A stretch of 64,000 bases of DNA, from the NCBI RefSeq assembly GCF_019931065.1, contig NZ_JAIOUQ010000003.1:227469-291468 (forward strand), given 5' to 3'. Positions 1 to 10,611 of this stretch are shown piece after piece. The DNA comes from Methanobacterium spitsbergense. GTDB lineage: Archaea > Methanobacteriota > Methanobacteria > Methanobacteriales > Methanobacteriaceae. A model generated the notes under the pieces. It was not told the DNA's origin. It saw only the letters and a program-made list of their open reading frames with translations, and searched no databases. The first letter of the stretch is position 1. Each line of letters begins with the position of its first letter. The position numbers were made by a program, and so were the translations under genes.

Positions 1-822
1 CGGTGGAATTCCAAGGAAAAGCGTTGTGAAAAGGCTAGCTAGGACAAACATCAGAAATCCTCTTGTAACATATACATATGCCCTGTATTTAGCAGCATAT
101 TCCATTAGAGGTCCTTCAATAACATCTGCCTTTGTTTTTAGAATTGCAAATGGGTACTCATTTAAAAGTATCATATATCCTATGAAAAAGACAATTGCTC
201 CCAATATTCCTGCTAATGTGAAAAGTACGGGTCCATGAATGTGTTGATATGATACAATACCACTCAAATAGATGCTCTTAGACATTGCCACGGGCACAAA
301 AAGTGCTATATACAATGGGAAGGATCCAAAAGCTATTAATCTGAATGCCCTCAGGGAACTGAGTTCCTCCAGGAAAGACCTTTGAGTATCAGGATGTTTC
401 GCACCCTTAACAACATCTGGAAATGGCATTTTAAGTGACATAACAGATTTTGAAAGTGATCCCATGAACATGTAGATAACCTCTTCAATCTTCAATAGCC
501 CCACAACAGCTATTATACTTGTAAGTGCCGCAAATACATAGAGTTGTGGCATTATTATTAGCAATATAGATACTACAGATAAAAAACTTATTATTGGAAG
601 GGCATTGTATAATTTAGGCATTGGAGAATGTGGTTTTATTGTTTCTTTGAAGAAAAATTTGATCGGTGCCATTATACCTGCACTGGATATTGGAGGACCA
701 ACCCTTTGCTGTATTCTTGCCTGTACAAACTTCCTCTCAATCCCTGGAAGCCATACACTCACTAATAATGCAACTATTAACGTTCCAATTACGGCTATTA
801 GGGAATTTATTGCTGTCATCAT
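1..822 (-). CDS. ehbO: Energy-converting hydrogenase B subunit O (NuoH/HycD-like), partial at left edge
   Basis: Integral membrane subunit that anchors the hydrogenase module, homologous to NuoH of complex I and HycD/EchB. The frame is open from a double ATG at 822 to the window edge (274 codons), preceded by the ribosome site AAAGGAGATC. The start [20 protein letters not shown] is a first membrane helix, followed by the family's [16 protein letters not shown] loop; near the edge is [18 protein letters not shown], the conserved E-rich cytoplasmic loop of NuoH proteins. The C-terminus lies outside the window. It follows ehbN closely and is the last visible gene of the operon; ehbP and ehbQ would be expected next, off the left edge. 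Confidence 0.88.
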   Translation of the reverse strand, partial: MMTAINSLIAVIGTLIVALLVSVWLPGIERKFVQARIQQRVGPPISSAGIMAPIKFFFKETIKPHSPMPKLYNALPIISFLSVVSILLIIMPQLYVFAALTSIIAVVGLLKIEEVIYMFMGSLSKSVMSLKMPFPDVVKGAKHPDTQRSFLEELSSLRAFRLIAFGSFPLYIALFVPVAMSKSIYLSGIVSYQHIHGPVLFTLAGILGAIVFFIGYMILLNEYPFAILKTKADVIEGPLMEYAAKYRAYVYVTRGFLMFVLASLFTTLFLGIPP

Positions 823-831
823 GATCTCCTT

Positions 832-1965
832 TTATATTTTGATTATTTGGATTGCACGATCCGTGCAAGTGAAGCAAGGGTCGCATTGAACTATTGCAAG
901 TTGTGCATCTGTTATATGATGTCCAACTGCTGCATACTGCATTGCACCAATGTTTGCTATTGAGGGTGTTCTAATAACACAGTTTCTTACTCTGCCATCT
1001 TCAAGGGCATAAGAATGATACAGTGTTCCCCTTGGAACCTCGATATAACTTTTGTTTATTGGTGCATCCTGCATTTCCCAACTTCTGTTGGTTATTTTAC
1101 CTTCTGGAAGATTGTCAAGCGCTTGCCTAATAATTTTTATAGCTTCAGGAATTTCTAGAACCCTGACTAAAAGATTTGATTTAACATCCCCATCATCCTG
1201 TGTGATAATATCAAAATCAAATGGATCATAGGACTCCATTTCACTTCGAAGATCTATTGCTACACCAGTGGATCTTAAAGTAGGGCCGGTTGCGCCCAGT
1301 TTTATTGCTTGTTTCTGTGATAAAGTACCTACTCCAGTTATACGTGACATTACCATAGGATCAGAGACAAATCTATCTGCAAAATCGGTTATTTTTTCCT
1401 CTATTAAGTCTAATCCTTCTCTAATTTTTTGTATCCTCATTTCATCTAGTTCACAACGGGGCCTAATACCCCCGATTATGGATACTCCATACTGTACCCT
1501 GTTACCCCCAATCATCCTTAAAAGTTCCATTACTGTTTCTCGGATATAAAATAATCTCATTGCAAATGTTTCATGACCTAGTACTTCATTTCCATGAGCT
1601 AAATAAAGCATATGACTATGGAGACGTTCCAGTTCTTCCATTATAACCCTTATATACTGAGCTCTTTCGGGTACCTCTATTCCAATGGCCTTCTCAGCAA
1701 CCAAACAAGAGTTCCATATGTGGCTGTTGGAACATATTCCACATATTTTTTCTGTAAGACTATTTGCCTTTTCAACAGGCAATCCTTCCATGATCCTCTC
1801 AATGCCCCTGTGATTGATTCCAACTGTAATTTCAGCATCCCTTACAATTTCGTCTTCAACAAATAATCTAACCCTGTAAGGTTCTATTGCGGCAGAGTGT
1901 ACCGTTCCCATAGTAACTTCTGTTTCGATGACCTTTTTATCGGTTATCTTGTTATCTTCATTCAT
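832..1965 (-). CDS. ehbN: Energy-converting hydrogenase B, [NiFe] large subunit
   Basis: Catalytic large subunit of the membrane-bound [NiFe] hydrogenase Ehb, related to EchE, HycE and NuoD. Both nickel-binding cysteine pairs are visible: [11 protein letters not shown] near residue 90 and [10 protein letters not shown] at the C-terminus. Only seven residues (AIQIIKI) follow the last motif, so any C-terminal peptide removed during maturation would be very short. The ATG at 1965 is preferred over the upstream GTG at 1974 because AGGTGG lies seven bases before it and contains that GTG. Length (377 aa) fits the family. It sits between the small subunit gene ehbM and the membrane anchor ehbO. Confidence 0.93.
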   Translation of the reverse strand: MNEDNKITDKKVIETEVTMGTVHSAAIEPYRVRLFVEDEIVRDAEITVGINHRGIERIMEGLPVEKANSLTEKICGICSNSHIWNSCLVAEKAIGIEVPERAQYIRVIMEELERLHSHMLYLAHGNEVLGHETFAMRLFYIRETVMELLRMIGGNRVQYGVSIIGGIRPRCELDEMRIQKIREGLDLIEEKITDFADRFVSDPMVMSRITGVGTLSQKQAIKLGATGPTLRSTGVAIDLRSEMESYDPFDFDIITQDDGDVKSNLLVRVLEIPEAIKIIRQALDNLPEGKITNRSWEMQDAPINKSYIEVPRGTLYHSYALEDGRVRNCVIRTPSIANIGAMQYAAVGHHITDAQLAIVQCDPCFTCTDRAIQIIKI

Positions 1966-2015
1966 TAAATCCACCTTTTAACTCTAATTATAGTACATTA
2001 TTACAGATTGATTGA

Positions 2016-2462
2016 TTATTTCGCATTCAACAACAATGGTAATGCTGCTACCACACCAGATAATATATCCTCTGGCCTTACTGCACAGCCTGGAACCTTG
2101 GCATCAACAGGAATTATGTTCTCTACCGGTCCCATTATTTCTTCTGAGGGTATGTCTCCATGTATGTTCTTGTAAACTCCCCCCATCAGAGCACATGCTC
2201 CTGCAGCAATAACAGCTTTAGGTTCAGGTATTGCATTGTATATTTCTATTAATGGTTTCTCATTGTGTTTTGTAACCGGGCCTGTAACTACAAGTACGTC
2301 AGCTTCCCTAGGATTCCATGTAAGGAAAACTTTGTATTGTTCTGCATCGTACTTGGGAGAGAATATACAATTTACAATCTCTATATCACAGCCATTACAT
2401 CCTCCTGTATAAACAAGCATTACATGAACGGCTCTTGCCCTTGAATATGATTTTAAGCTCAT
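2016..2462 (-). CDS. ehbM: Energy-converting hydrogenase B small subunit (NuoB-like)
   Basis: Small [NiFe] hydrogenase subunit carrying the proximal [4Fe-4S] cluster, homologous to EchC and NuoB. The cluster ligands are seen as [11 protein letters not shown] near residue 22, GACALMGG near residue 88 and [10 protein letters not shown] near residue 125. Length (148 aa) is typical. A good ribosome site (AAAGAGGAATGAT) precedes the ATG. It passes electrons between the NiFe site in EhbN and the ferredoxin-like subunits EhbL and EhbK encoded just upstream. Confidence 0.93.
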   Translation of the reverse strand: MSLKSYSRARAVHVMLVYTGGCNGCDIEIVNCIFSPKYDAEQYKVFLTWNPREADVLVVTGPVTKHNEKPLIEIYNAIPEPKAVIAAGACALMGGVYKNIHGDIPSEEIMGPVENIIPVDAKVPGCAVRPEDILSGVVAALPLLLNAK

Positions 2463-2542
2463 ATCATTCCTCTTTAAAGGTTATGGTAATTTATATTTCT
2501 TATAATTCGTTTTTATTTAATTAATTTATAATTTTAATGATT

Positions 2543-3028
2543 CTAATCTTTCCTCTTTTTAAGTATGGTTGAATCTGCAAGATACTGAGATATGAAAGCA
2601 ATTTTATCCTCTGAAATTTTAACTGGTTCATCTAATAGTTTTGATATTTCTAAATCCACAATTCCAACGTCATTTGGATGGATGGTGCCAGCTTCTCCGA
2701 AAAGAGCATATAATGGACAGAAATCATGACAGTAATAACAGTTAACGCATTTTAAACTGTCCAATACAGGTATCTTATCTTTTACTAAGCCTTCCATTAG
2801 TTTTACTGGTTCTGGAAGTTCAACCATTTCTATTGCCTTGGTCGGGCATGCATTGGCACATCCACCACAACCTATACATGAAACCTCTGCAACCTTATCT
2901 GTAGGAACTATCCTCCCTTCAAGGATTTTGCTCCTAAGTTCCATATCAGTCACCCTGTCTGATGCAAAGAGGATTCTTCTGGTGTTAGTGATTATACCCT
3001 CCAGGAATATTCTGATTAAATTTTTCAT
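2543..3028 (-). CDS. ehbL: Energy-converting hydrogenase B, 2[4Fe-4S] ferredoxin subunit
   Basis: Ferredoxin-type subunit of Ehb, equivalent in role to EchF/NuoI. Two [4Fe-4S] motifs are present: [12 protein letters not shown] at about residues 51-62 and [12 protein letters not shown] at about residues 94-105. The 161-residue protein has no membrane segment. Its ATG overlaps the stop of ehbK by four bases (ATGA), which indicates translational coupling. The spacing to ehbM (80 bases) is the loosest in this half of the operon. Confidence 0.9.
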   Translation of the reverse strand: MKNLIRIFLEGIITNTRRILFASDRVTDMELRSKILEGRIVPTDKVAEVSCIGCGGCANACPTKAIEMVELPEPVKLMEGLVKDKIPVLDSLKCVNCYYCHDFCPLYALFGEAGTIHPNDVGIVDLEISKLLDEPVKISEDKIAFISQYLADSTILKKRKD

Positions 3029-4386
3029 TCTGATACCTCGAACTCTCTTTCAAGTATTATTGCCCTGGCAGGACATGCATTTGAGCAGGCTCCACAGTAT
3101 GTGCATTTTGAATCATCTACTACCATTTTACCTTCTGAATCTTCTTTAATTGCTTCCTCAGGACATATTTTTGTACAAAGTTTGCAGTTCATACATAGTT
3201 TGTCCTGTACAAAGCTGAAACCCTCTTTTATAGATTTTTTAACGGTTGCAGTTCTTGGTATAGCATTCATTGGGCAATGTATTGCGCATTTTTCACAGAG
3301 GATACATTTTTCAAGATCCACATCTATTGAACCTCGTCTAAGTGTTATTGCACCTTTCGGGCAAATTTCTGAACATATACCACAAGATACACAGTCTTCT
3401 GTAACACTTCCATCCCATTCAACTGTTTTCAAAATCCTTGCTTTATTAACATCACAAGATTGAACACATTTACCGCATGAAACACAGAAACCTTGTATAC
3501 GACGATCTGGATCATCAGACAGTCTAAGAGTACCTACTGGACAGACATCCAGACATTCCATTGTATTGCACTCTTCACATAATGTTGGATCATATCGCAG
3601 TTTGCCTTCTATTACACGAAGTGCTCCGTGTGTACAAGCCTCGGCACAGAGTCCACAGTTGAGACATGATACAATTGACCCTGTTGTTTCTTCCCCTTCT
3701 TCAAAATTCCTTATTTTAATCTTAAAATCTTCAATGTATATTGCTTTGTTTGGACATTCCGTTACACATTTAAGGCAAAGGGTGCATTTTTTTTCATCTA
3801 TAATCCCATCTTTTATTGCACCTACAGGACATACATCTTCACAAATTCTACAGTCTGTACATTTGCCTTCAGAATCTATGTCAACCATTAAAGCACCAGT
3901 TGGACAGTAATATTCACATCTTCCACAAAGGGTGCAGTTGTCAGGATCTGTACAAATATTTATCCTTTTAACATTTTCTTCCTCTTTCTCTACTCTTGAA
4001 CCAGGTTGAATTGTCAAATTAAGAGATTCAAGGAATTTGAGTTGTCTTTCCTCAATAACATCCTGGGCATCGGCCCTTGCATTTATTGGACATGCATCCA
4101 CACATATGCCACATCTTGCACATATGCCCTTTACAACGCCATCTTCAATTTTTATGTTGTTAACTGGGCATGTCATCTCACAAACACCACATGCATTACA
4201 TTTGGCCCTGTCGACAACAAAACCTCCATATTTATTCTTGAATATGGCACTGTTTGGACAAGCCTCTGCACATGCCCCGCAAGTTATGCAGCTGAATGCT
4301 TTACCATCTATAATTCTTATTGCTTGTGTTGGGCATTCTTCAACGCACTTTCCAATGCCTTCACATTTCTTAGTTGATAGGAACAT
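3025..4386 (-). CDS. ehbK: Energy-converting hydrogenase B polyferredoxin
   Basis: Large polyferredoxin thought to conduct electrons between the hydrogenase and its electron acceptors. I count about fourteen cysteine clusters of the CxxCxxCxxxCP type along the chain, for example [36 protein letters not shown] and [12 protein letters not shown]. The first ([12 protein letters not shown]) and one in the middle ([14 protein letters not shown]) have altered spacing. The ATG at 4386 has an AAGGT site seven bases upstream; the ATG at 4392 is only one base from that site. No membrane helices are seen, so it is a peripheral cytoplasmic subunit. The gene is translationally coupled to ehbL. Confidence 0.92.
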   Translation of the reverse strand: MFLSTKKCEGIGKCVEECPTQAIRIIDGKAFSCITCGACAEACPNSAIFKNKYGGFVVDRAKCNACGVCEMTCPVNNIKIEDGVVKGICARCGICVDACPINARADAQDVIEERQLKFLESLNLTIQPGSRVEKEEENVKRINICTDPDNCTLCGRCEYYCPTGALMVDIDSEGKCTDCRICEDVCPVGAIKDGIIDEKKCTLCLKCVTECPNKAIYIEDFKIKIRNFEEGEETTGSIVSCLNCGLCAEACTHGALRVIEGKLRYDPTLCEECNTMECLDVCPVGTLRLSDDPDRRIQGFCVSCGKCVQSCDVNKARILKTVEWDGSVTEDCVSCGICSEICPKGAITLRRGSIDVDLEKCILCEKCAIHCPMNAIPRTATVKKSIKEGFSFVQDKLCMNCKLCTKICPEEAIKEDSEGKMVVDDSKCTYCGACSNACPARAIILEREFEVSE

Positions 4387-4453
4387 GACCATTACCTTCT
4401 AAAATTTTAATGATTTTTTTGATTATTCTTATTTTTTTATCCATTTATTTCTA

Positions 4454-4702
4454 TTATCCTCTTCCAAATGTTATTTTACCGATAATTATCCCTGCCAAGG
4501 CTGCTATCAGACCATTAGCAAGGATAGAATCCGTGTACCATGGGAAAGGACCCAATTGGTATGCCATAAGTAATACCACTATTGCTAGCACAACGAATAC
4601 TGAAGCAGGAAATTTTAAGTTGCTGCCTATGCTGGGCTTAATTCTGGTTCCAATTATGAATCCTATTATAAATCCTAAGATTAATGGGCCACTGTAAACC
4701 AT
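4454..4702 (-). CDS. ehbJ: Energy-converting hydrogenase B small membrane subunit J
   Basis: Small integral membrane protein of 82 residues with three probable helices (around residues 2-18, 31-48 and 58-76) and no charged catalytic motif. It is assigned as EhbJ by position, directly between the MnhB-like ehbI and the polyferredoxin ehbK, matching the operon order of Methanothermobacter. Its exact role is not established. It starts one base after the ehbI stop codon, so the two are almost certainly cotranscribed. Confidence 0.8.
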   Translation of the reverse strand: MVYSGPLILGFIIGFIIGTRIKPSIGSNLKFPASVFVVLAIVVLLMAYQLGPFPWYTDSILANGLIAALAGIIIGKITFGRG

Positions 4703-4703
4703 T

Positions 4704-5177
4704 TTATTTACTCTCCATATTCTTCAGTAGCTTTTCGCTTTCGAGGAATGTTATTACAACGGCACTCAATCCAACAAGCACTTTCAGACCTACAACAAAG
4801 TTAAGGTATGGTATTATACCTGCGTGTATTGGGTCAGGGTAGTCAAATATATTCACAATATTAGGTGGAACTATATGATAAAGGTCAACTCCCAAATTGT
4901 AAAGGAAAAATCCTGTTGTAAATAATCCGGCTAATCCCAAAAATACGTATCCAAGAGCACCTATACTTTCAATAGATGCCATAAAATTGTGTGAAAATTT
5001 TATTGGACTTTCTTTTAATCCATATACTATGAGACAGAATATTATTCCCGAAGCTATGATTGCTCCTCCCTGAAATCCTCCTCCAGGTGTAATGTGACCT
5101 CCAAGTATGGTAAGTGCACCGTAACAGATTAATATCAATGCAGCAGGGAATACGAATATTTTGAGTATTGTACTCAT
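4704..5177 (-). CDS. ehbI: Energy-converting hydrogenase B subunit I (MnhB/MrpB-like)
   Basis: Membrane subunit of 157 residues that resembles the MnhB/MrpB subunit of multisubunit Na+/H+ antiporters. The family segment [19 protein letters not shown] is clearly visible around residues 26-44, followed by three further hydrophobic stretches. In Ehb such antiporter-like subunits are thought to couple ion flow to ferredoxin reduction. The start codon shares one base with the stop of ehbH (TAATG). Confidence 0.87.
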   Translation of the reverse strand: MSTILKIFVFPAALILICYGALTILGGHITPGGGFQGGAIIASGIIFCLIVYGLKESPIKFSHNFMASIESIGALGYVFLGLAGLFTTGFFLYNLGVDLYHIVPPNIVNIFDYPDPIHAGIIPYLNFVVGLKVLVGLSAVVITFLESEKLLKNMESK

Positions 5178-5458
5178 TAATCTTCACCTCCAAGATCAAC
5201 TTGACCCCTTCCAAAGACTAGAAGAGTTATAATAACTGCCGAAACAAGTATTAATGCTTCACCAAGGGTATCGTATCCTCTCCAATCAAACACAACATTA
5301 GTAACCATGTTAGGAGCTATGTGTGGACCTACCCAATTGTAGATATAACTTATTCCAGGATAGATCATTGGTTTGAAATCAACTATCGATTGAAAGAGAG
5401 TTATTGTGAATATAACTAGTGCAAATCCAGCTATTAGATTTCTTAATCCATCAGACAT
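5177..5458 (-). CDS. ehbH: Energy-converting hydrogenase B subunit H
   Basis: Small membrane subunit of 93 residues with hydrophobic segments near residues 5-25 and 65-82. The C-terminal stretch [19 protein letters not shown] resembles the MrpA/MnhA C-terminal or MnhB N-terminal region of antiporter subunits, where this D(W/Y)RG(Y/F)DTLGE motif is conserved. The start overlaps the end of ehbG by eight bases. The assignment rests on that motif and on gene order. Confidence 0.83.
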   Translation of the reverse strand: MSDGLRNLIAGFALVIFTITLFQSIVDFKPMIYPGISYIYNWVGPHIAPNMVTNVVFDWRGYDTLGEALILVSAVIITLLVFGRGQVDLGGED

Positions 5459-5789
5459 TCAAATTCCCCCAATAGAATAGTGTTACTATAATTCCAAGTG
5501 CTAGTATAACATAAAAGCTCATGCTTGCAAGTGAATCATTCTGTTCCCTTTTAAGTCTGGGCATGATTGGCATTGCCAGAAATACAAGTACGAACACTAA
5601 TACTACCAATGCTATCATTAGAGTTTTGTTCAAAAGTCTTAGCATTACTACTGCAATTAAAATGGAAGATATGAGTGTTATCTCTGCCGTTAACATGGAC
5701 GATGCTGCTATATTTGTAACAGGTTTATCATCTCCTGTTTCCATTCTAACGTCCTTTATTTTTTTCAGTATAATATCGTAGATGTTCAT
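5451..5789 (-). CDS. ehbG: Energy-converting hydrogenase B subunit G
   Basis: Membrane protein of 112 residues: a charged N-terminal stretch of about 25 residues, then three hydrophobic segments. No family motif is evident beyond membrane character. It is called EhbG by its place between ehbF and ehbH. The stop overlaps the ehbH start by eight bases, and its own ATG follows an AAAGGGGGAT site. Confidence 0.78.
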   Translation of the reverse strand: MNIYDIILKKIKDVRMETGDDKPVTNIAASSMLTAEITLISSILIAVVMLRLLNKTLMIALVVLVFVLVFLAMPIMPRLKREQNDSLASMSFYVILALGIIVTLFYWGNLNV

Positions 5790-5804
5790 ATAATCCCCCT
5801 TTCT

Positions 5805-7307
5805 CTAAGCAATACTGATCGCCAGCCCTTGCAAGAAATTTGTTGCAAGTTGTGGATAAAGACCTAACACCAAACATATAACAAGGAATGCAACCATTGC
5901 AACCAATGTAATCTTTGGTATTTTTTCATTTTTAATTTCTAGATCAGCGGGCTTCGGTCTTAGGTAAATGGTATGGAAAGCCCTCATAAATGTCATAAAT
6001 GTTACTATACTCATTAATACCATAATTATTGCAATTTCTGGCAGACCCGAATTTAATGAAGCCTGAACAAGCATCAATTTACTTTGGAAAGCATTGAATG
6101 GAGGCACACCTGCTAATGCTATACCTGCAAGGAGTACAAGAAGTGCAGATTTAGGTGTTGCAACCAGCATTCCTCCCAACTTTCGCATATCCGTTTCTTT
6201 GGTTTTGTACATTATTGTTCCAAATCCAATGAATAGAAATGCGGTTATAATTGATTCGTTAACAGCTTGGAAAAGTCCTGCTGTAATACCAAACACAGTT
6301 CCAAGACCAAGACCAACTCCTATGTACCCTAGTTCACCTACAGCAAGGAATGCTATCAATCGTTTGAAATCTGTTTGAGTTATGGCCATTGTTATGCCCA
6401 ATACCATTGCAACCAATGATATTCCCAGGATGAAAACATGTGTAAATGGAATGTATGAAAATATTCTTATGATAATTACTCCAAGTGCAACTAAACTAAA
6501 GACAGAAAATGCCTGGAGCAATGCTGCTCCGGTTGGAAGTGCTTTGCTGTACATTGCAGATTTAATTGTATGGAATGGCGGGAGACCAGTTCCATAAAGC
6601 CACCCAAATATGATTAAACTGCAAGCCATAAGCAGGACAGGACTTTGTGGATTTACTAAACCATTTTTAATTGAATATACTATGTCTGTAATGTTTACGT
6701 TACCTGTAACTCCCAGAAGGAGAGCAATTCCCAATAAAAGAATTGGTGAAGCTATGCCTCCCAGTATCATGTATTTGAGTGCTGTTTCATAGTTATTATT
6801 AATCTTGGAAACCAGTACAATACCAACTTGCGCAAGGGCTGCAATTTCAAAGAATACATAAAGGTTGAATATATCATCTGACAAAAGCATTGCTATTATT
6901 GATGCTGTTCCCATTAGCATGAGGTATATGTAAACACCCGATGGTTTTTTTACCTCATAAAGAGATATGAATATGGCAAATAAACCAACAATACCAAGTA
7001 TAAATATCATGAGTTTTTGGGCACTTCCATAGACATATGTAATTGCAGGGTGGAAGATGTTCAGTGCTGTTCCTGTTATTAATGCAGGAAGACCTGCTGA
7101 TATTGTTGGATTTTGTGCTAAGGGAGGATATCCTCCAAAGTATTGTATACCATAATTCGCAAGAAGTGGTATTATTGGAAGTGCCAGTGCAACCACTATT
7201 GAAATTGCCTTTACAGTCCTAGTCCTTTCATGAAGAAGGTTTAGGAACAAAGCACAAGTAATTGGGATTATTACCATCAATGGGATCAATAGGTTAGGAA
7301 GGTTCAT
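5805..7307 (-). CDS. ehbF: Energy-converting hydrogenase B subunit F (NuoN/MnhD-type ion-translocating subunit)
   Basis: Large membrane subunit (500 aa) of the proton-conducting antiporter family shared with NuoL/M/N and MrpD, and the probable ion channel of Ehb. About fourteen hydrophobic helices are seen. Family landmarks include the conserved glutamate in the helix [13 protein letters not shown] and the segments [37 protein letters not shown] and [20 protein letters not shown]. The gene is separated from ehbE by about 100 AT-rich bases, the longest internal gap of the operon, which might hold an internal promoter or processing site. Confidence 0.93.
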   Translation of the reverse strand: MNLPNLLIPLMVIIPITCALFLNLLHERTRTVKAISIVVALALPIIPLLANYGIQYFGGYPPLAQNPTISAGLPALITGTALNIFHPAITYVYGSAQKLMIFILGIVGLFAIFISLYEVKKPSGVYIYLMLMGTASIIAMLLSDDIFNLYVFFEIAALAQVGIVLVSKINNNYETALKYMILGGIASPILLLGIALLLGVTGNVNITDIVYSIKNGLVNPQSPVLLMACSLIIFGWLYGTGLPPFHTIKSAMYSKALPTGAALLQAFSVFSLVALGVIIIRIFSYIPFTHVFILGISLVAMVLGITMAITQTDFKRLIAFLAVGELGYIGVGLGLGTVFGITAGLFQAVNESIITAFLFIGFGTIMYKTKETDMRKLGGMLVATPKSALLVLLAGIALAGVPPFNAFQSKLMLVQASLNSGLPEIAIIMVLMSIVTFMTFMRAFHTIYLRPKPADLEIKNEKIPKITLVAMVAFLVICLVLGLYPQLATNFLQGLAISIA

Positions 7308-7410
7308 TTTGATACCTCCATCAATCCATAATAGTTATGAACAATATAAACATAATTTAACTCTGTTTTTGTTCCTTTGTTGTTTGTTGAGAAGTTTGAA
7401 AGCATTTCAA

Positions 7411-7773
7411 TTACTCTCCAAGAATCTTTGATGCACTTATAGATCCATATTTTTTATTAAGTACTATTATAATTCCAAGCATCACAGCCATGGTACTAGC
7501 CCCAATAACAATGCTCGTGAGCACAAGAGCGTATGGAAGCGGGTAAGATGCATTCTGTGAAAAGTTGCTCATTGACATTCCAGGTAAAAATATATAGACT
7601 ATTCCTCCTGCTTTGTACCCGAGCGATACAAGAAACAGGTTAGCACCATCACCTATAAATGCTAGCGCTATAACTTTTTTTATTAGGTTATCGAGGAATA
7701 ATGCACCAAAAATACCTATTACTATCAATGCTCCTGATGTGAGAAGTGATGCTAGTTGTGTGTCCATTATCAT
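7411..7773 (-). CDS. ehbE: Energy-converting hydrogenase B subunit E (NuoK/MnhC-like)
   Basis: Membrane subunit of 120 residues of the NuoK/MnhC family. Three helices are seen, with a conserved acidic residue region [15 protein letters not shown] in the second and [20 protein letters not shown] in the third, both typical of MnhC. A strong ribosome site (GGTGGAGGAATAAA) precedes the ATG at 7773 and overlaps the end of ehbD. An alternative ATG lies two codons downstream. Confidence 0.87.
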   Translation of the reverse strand: MIMDTQLASLLTSGALIVIGIFGALFLDNLIKKVIALAFIGDGANLFLVSLGYKAGGIVYIFLPGMSMSNFSQNASYPLPYALVLTSIVIGASTMAVMLGIIIVLNKKYGSISASKILGE

Positions 7774-7774
7774 T

Positions 7775-8008
7775 TTATTCCTCCACCCTGCGAGTTCTTA
7801 AAACTGCCAGTGCAAAAAACACGGGTACTATTGCCGAACCAACAATTGCTTGGGTCAGTGCAACATCCGGGGCTTGAAGATATTGGTAAAGGAATGCAAG
7901 TGAAGCTCCAGGAATACCTGTTAGAATGGCTGCTTTTAGAAGATCCCTTTGCATTAAAGATATTACTGCACCTAAAATCGCTGTTATCATGAAAATGTAT
8001 TCAATCAT
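7775..8008 (-). CDS. ehbD: Energy-converting hydrogenase B subunit D (antiporter MnhB N-terminal-like)
   Basis: Small membrane subunit of 77 residues with two helices and the motif [17 protein letters not shown], which is characteristic of the MrpA C-terminal/MnhB N-terminal domain (DUF4040 type) of Na+/H+ antiporters. The start overlaps the stop of ehbC by four bases and the stop abuts the ehbE start, consistent with tight translational coupling. Confidence 0.85.
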   Translation of the reverse strand: MIEYIFMITAILGAVISLMQRDLLKAAILTGIPGASLAFLYQYLQAPDVALTQAIVGSAIVPVFFALAVLRTRRVEE

Positions 8009-8277
8009 TGTTCTTCCTCCCCATAGAAGTAACCATTGGCTATTGCATGTGCTGCAAAGGGTGCTAAAATGAAGTAGGCCACTGCCAAAAGGGGTTCATT
8101 GAGTGCTAACAGTGCTATTATAAGAGCTGTGTCTGCAACTCCCAGTATATGTATTCTGGCATAGATTATATTTTCAATATTGTCCCCATACCTCAAAATC
8201 CCGTAAGCTGCTAAAAGCACCAAAAAGGCGGCTATTATGAGTATTGCTGACTGTATCAATGTTATTACATCTGTCAC
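8005..8277 (-). CDS. ehbC: Energy-converting hydrogenase B subunit C (MnhG-like)
   Basis: Membrane protein of 90 residues similar to MnhG/MrpG antiporter subunits: three hydrophobic segments, with [19 protein letters not shown] matching the family's R.H..G..DT pattern. It starts with GTG at 8277; GAGGAT lies a few bases upstream and no better ATG exists. It is flanked by ehbB (gap of four bases) and ehbD (overlap of four bases). Confidence 0.83.
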   Translation of the reverse strand: MTDVITLIQSAILIIAAFLVLLAAYGILRYGDNIENIIYARIHILGVADTALIIALLALNEPLLAVAYFILAPFAAHAIANGYFYGEEEQ

Positions 8278-8281
8278 GTGA

Positions 8282-8539
8282 TCATCCTCTTAAAACTCTT
8301 GCAAATGCTATAGTTCCTACTGGCCCTAGAAATATCAGTGCAGTTGCGATGTCCTTACAAAAACCAAGGTTGTACACGTGCTGCACTAATATAAGCATCG
8401 TTGCGATTGCAATACTTAATCCTGATAAACCTACCAGGGCCATTGCAATTTTCTTCCTTGTTGTGATCCTTATTGTGGCAATTGCAAAAATTGCAAGTGC
8501 CCCCATTAGAATATATTCTGATATAAGCAGTATGTTCAT
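8282..8539 (-). CDS. ehbB: Energy-converting hydrogenase B subunit B (MnhF-like)
   Basis: Membrane subunit of 85 residues with three helices. The sequence [28 protein letters not shown] resembles the C-terminal helix of MnhF/MrpF subunits, where a D.a.al.llg..GT.a.a...r pattern recurs. The start overlaps the stop of ehbA by four bases (ATGA). Confidence 0.82.
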   Translation of the reverse strand: MNILLISEYILMGALAIFAIATIRITTRKKIAMALVGLSGLSIAIATMLILVQHVYNLGFCKDIATALIFLGPVGTIAFARVLRG

Positions 8540-8847
8540 TCTAACATCCCTTTTATATATGATTCAAACGGAATTATCTCTTCAACTGAACGTGGAGATA
8601 TTGTTGCTACTTTTAATATGCAATTTTCAGAGTCAAGATCAATTGAAAGAGTTCCGGGAGTTAATGTTATGCTATTTGCAAGAATTGTCTGTGATATCGG
8701 CCTTTTAAGTTCGGTTTTTATTTCAACTACTACAGGTTCAACTTTTCCGTTTAAAACCCTTTTGGCAACGTCCAATTCTGCTTTGAGTATTTCAAAGATA
8801 AGAACGATGAAATAAGCTATTCCATAGAATATTCTGGTTATAAACAT
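8536..8847 (-). CDS. ehbA: Energy-converting hydrogenase B subunit A (MnhE-like)
   Basis: First gene of the Ehb operon, encoding a 103-residue MnhE/MrpE-like subunit: an N-terminal membrane helix followed by a soluble region. [18 protein letters not shown] is the conserved antiporter E-subunit signature (NSITLTPGT). It precedes ehbB with a four-base overlap. The ATG at 8847 follows AAGGGAGTTAATTCACA. About 250 AT-rich bases separate it from the upstream gene, which has the same orientation. Confidence 0.87.
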   Translation of the reverse strand: MFITRIFYGIAYFIVLIFEILKAELDVAKRVLNGKVEPVVVEIKTELKRPISQTILANSITLTPGTLSIDLDSENCILKVATISPRSVEEIIPFESYIKGMLE

Positions 8848-8960
8848 TGTGAATTAACTCCCTTTTTATTACCTAGACTGATTAATCATGAATAATTAAC
8901 ATGGAAAACAATTTAAAACTTTATAATCAGTTCAACAATATAATCAGATCATTGTAAACC

Positions 8961-8979
8961 ATGATAATTAATTTATCAT
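8961..8979. promoter_or_regulatory. Palindrome in the ehb upstream region
   Basis: Perfect inverted repeat ATGATAA-TTAAT-TTATCAT (seven-base arms, five-base spacer). It begins about 15 bases downstream of the best minus-strand TATA candidate at 8994-9002, where transcription toward ehbA would start. A DNA-binding regulator could sit here, but the region is very AT-rich and a chance palindrome is possible. Confidence 0.3.
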
Positions 8980-8993
8980 TATAAAACATGATA

Positions 8994-9002
8994 TATATAA
9001 AA
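8994..9002 (-). promoter_or_regulatory. Candidate TATA box for the ehb operon
   Basis: Minus-strand reading gives TTTATATAT, close to the archaeal TATA consensus. It is the clearest candidate between the upstream gene and ehbA and would give a leader of roughly 120 bases. Other weak AT-rich matches exist nearby. Confidence 0.35.
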
Positions 9003-9101
9003 TTAACTAAATTGATTTTTCATTCAATACAAAAGATTCTAAAAATATAATTTTAATACTTTTTCATTTTGAATATGTTGGAAGTTAAATGGGAATTGCA
9101 A

Positions 9102-9791
9102 TTATCTAATGATAAAAAAGTTGTTACCATATAAAACAACAGAAGCGATTACACAACCCCCCCAAATACCTAGTAAAGTTAATCCAGCTAGTTTTTTAAA
9201 TTTTTCTGATGAAATGGGATTTAACAACTGTACCCCTGAAGGCGTAAAGAGATCCAGTATTATATGACTTAAACACCCCAAAAACAGAGATAAAACTACG
9301 TAATAAGTATTGAAACCAATACGTGTTGAAAAAATAAGTCCAATAATAATAAGAAACCCAAACACAGGCACTAGTTTTTTATTTAAAATTACAATCCCTA
9401 AGATAAGTAAAATGATAATTAAAGATATCTTTAAGCTTATGTTATAATCAGAGAGTAATATGTAAGCCCCCAACACAAAAAAGGATATACAACCGGTAAT
9501 AAAAATAATTCCTAATATTGAATGCATAAATCCTCTGTGATCTGAAATATAAAATAATAATGCCATCAAAGCAATTAAAACTCCTACTAGATAGGGAAGT
9601 TTGAATATGTAAAGTAATAATGCCAGTATAACCCCCAGCAATCCCATAATTATAATATTTTTCTGATTAACCTTATGATCCATATCTATTATGGATGCAC
9701 CAACAACTGCAAGTGCAACGTAGAAAACTTCTGGAAAGAATGGAAACACCATTATTATTGAGGCTAAGACATGTTCTTTGTAAGACGGCAT
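9102..9791 (-). CDS. YdjM-like membrane metal-dependent hydrolase family protein
   Basis: Integral membrane protein of 229 residues of the DUF457/YdjM type. The family's metal-site motifs are present: an early IIDMDH (about residue 35), DHRGFMHSILG (about 85-95) and a later LSHIILDLFTPSG (about 178-190) ending in LLNPIS. At least seven hydrophobic segments are seen. Family members are predicted membrane hydrolases of unproven substrate. The gene points toward the ehb operon about 250 bases downstream, but nothing ties it functionally to hydrogenase. Confidence 0.75.
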   Translation of the reverse strand: MPSYKEHVLASIIMVFPFFPEVFYVALAVVGASIIDMDHKVNQKNIIIMGLLGVILALLLYIFKLPYLVGVLIALMALLFYISDHRGFMHSILGIIFITGCISFFVLGAYILLSDYNISLKISLIIILLILGIVILNKKLVPVFGFLIIIGLIFSTRIGFNTYYVVLSLFLGCLSHIILDLFTPSGVQLLNPISSEKFKKLAGLTLLGIWGGCVIASVVLYGNNFFIIR

Positions 9792-9882
9792 TGTATCGAA
9801 TTAACTTTGTATTTTCCCATTAAATAAATAATTCCTTATGAGATTCTATAATTATTTTTAAAATATAGATGAAATAATAATA

Positions 9883-10611
9883 TCAAATCAATCCAAAGTA
9901 CTTTAGATAATATATCATTTGAAGATATGATCGTTCTGGACTTCCATGAGTTACTTCACAGTTTTCAGATACTACCTCACAAGTAACTGCAGCAATTCCC
10001 CTAATGTTGCATTCATCTTCAATAGCACCGCTGTATAACGATCCCGCAGTTGAATGACAGATAATCTTTGATGACATAGACTTGGTTATATATTTGGCAA
10101 TAATGTAACTCTCTGGACAGGGATTCTTTGAACAGAACACACTTTCAATTCCAGGATTACTCCTTGGTTTTGTAGAATGAAAATCAGAAATTGATACAAT
10201 ATTTAGGTCATCAATGGCATTTAGTATTTTATTTGAAATAGAACCTTCCTTAGAAGCACTTCTATTCATATCAAATCCTTTAAATCGTCTCGAATTTTTC
10301 ATTGTGGCATCAGGTATGGCAAATGGAATAATATAGACCGTACCATTTATATTTTTATCTTTCAACTCTTCTGCGAGCCATAATGCAGCAATTTGTGCTG
10401 GAAGTTCATTTCCATGTACACCTGCAGTTATCATGATTTTAGGGGAAGAAAATCCAATTTTAAGCATGGGAGTGCCATGTTTGGCTGCATTGATCAATTG
10501 AGTGCATGTATAACCCTCAGGAACATATGCCATGAGATTTTCATTTTTATTTACAATTCCTCCAGTTTTATTAGAGATAATTGTAATATCATCTTTAAGA
10601 ACCATTAACAT
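9883..10611 (-). CDS. Succinylglutamate desuccinylase/aspartoacylase family zinc hydrolase
   Basis: Zinc-dependent deacylase-like protein of about 242 residues. It shows the zinc motif TAGVHGNELPAQ (H and E ligands), then RFKGFDMNRS and the later ISDFHSTKPRSNPG with the third ligand histidine, in the order expected for the carboxypeptidase-like AstE/AspA family. Several candidate starts cluster at 10602-10614 and no strong ribosome site distinguishes them. The substrate in methanogens is not known. It is transcribed away from argG, with about 420 bases between them. Confidence 0.72.
   Translation of the reverse strand: MLMVLKDDITIISNKTGGIVNKNENLMAYVPEGYTCTQLINAAKHGTPMLKIGFSSPKIMITAGVHGNELPAQIAALWLAEELKDKNINGTVYIIPFAIPDATMKNSRRFKGFDMNRSASKEGSISNKILNAIDDLNIVSISDFHSTKPRSNPGIESVFCSKNPCPESYIIAKYITKSMSSKIICHSTAGSLYSGAIEDECNIRGIAAVTCEVVSENCEVTHGSPERSYLQMIYYLKYFGLI

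Noticed and set aside
4006..4402. Long open frames on the plus strand opposite the polyferredoxin gene
   Set aside because: They mirror the repeated cysteine codons of ehbK, have no ribosome site and their products look like antisense translations.
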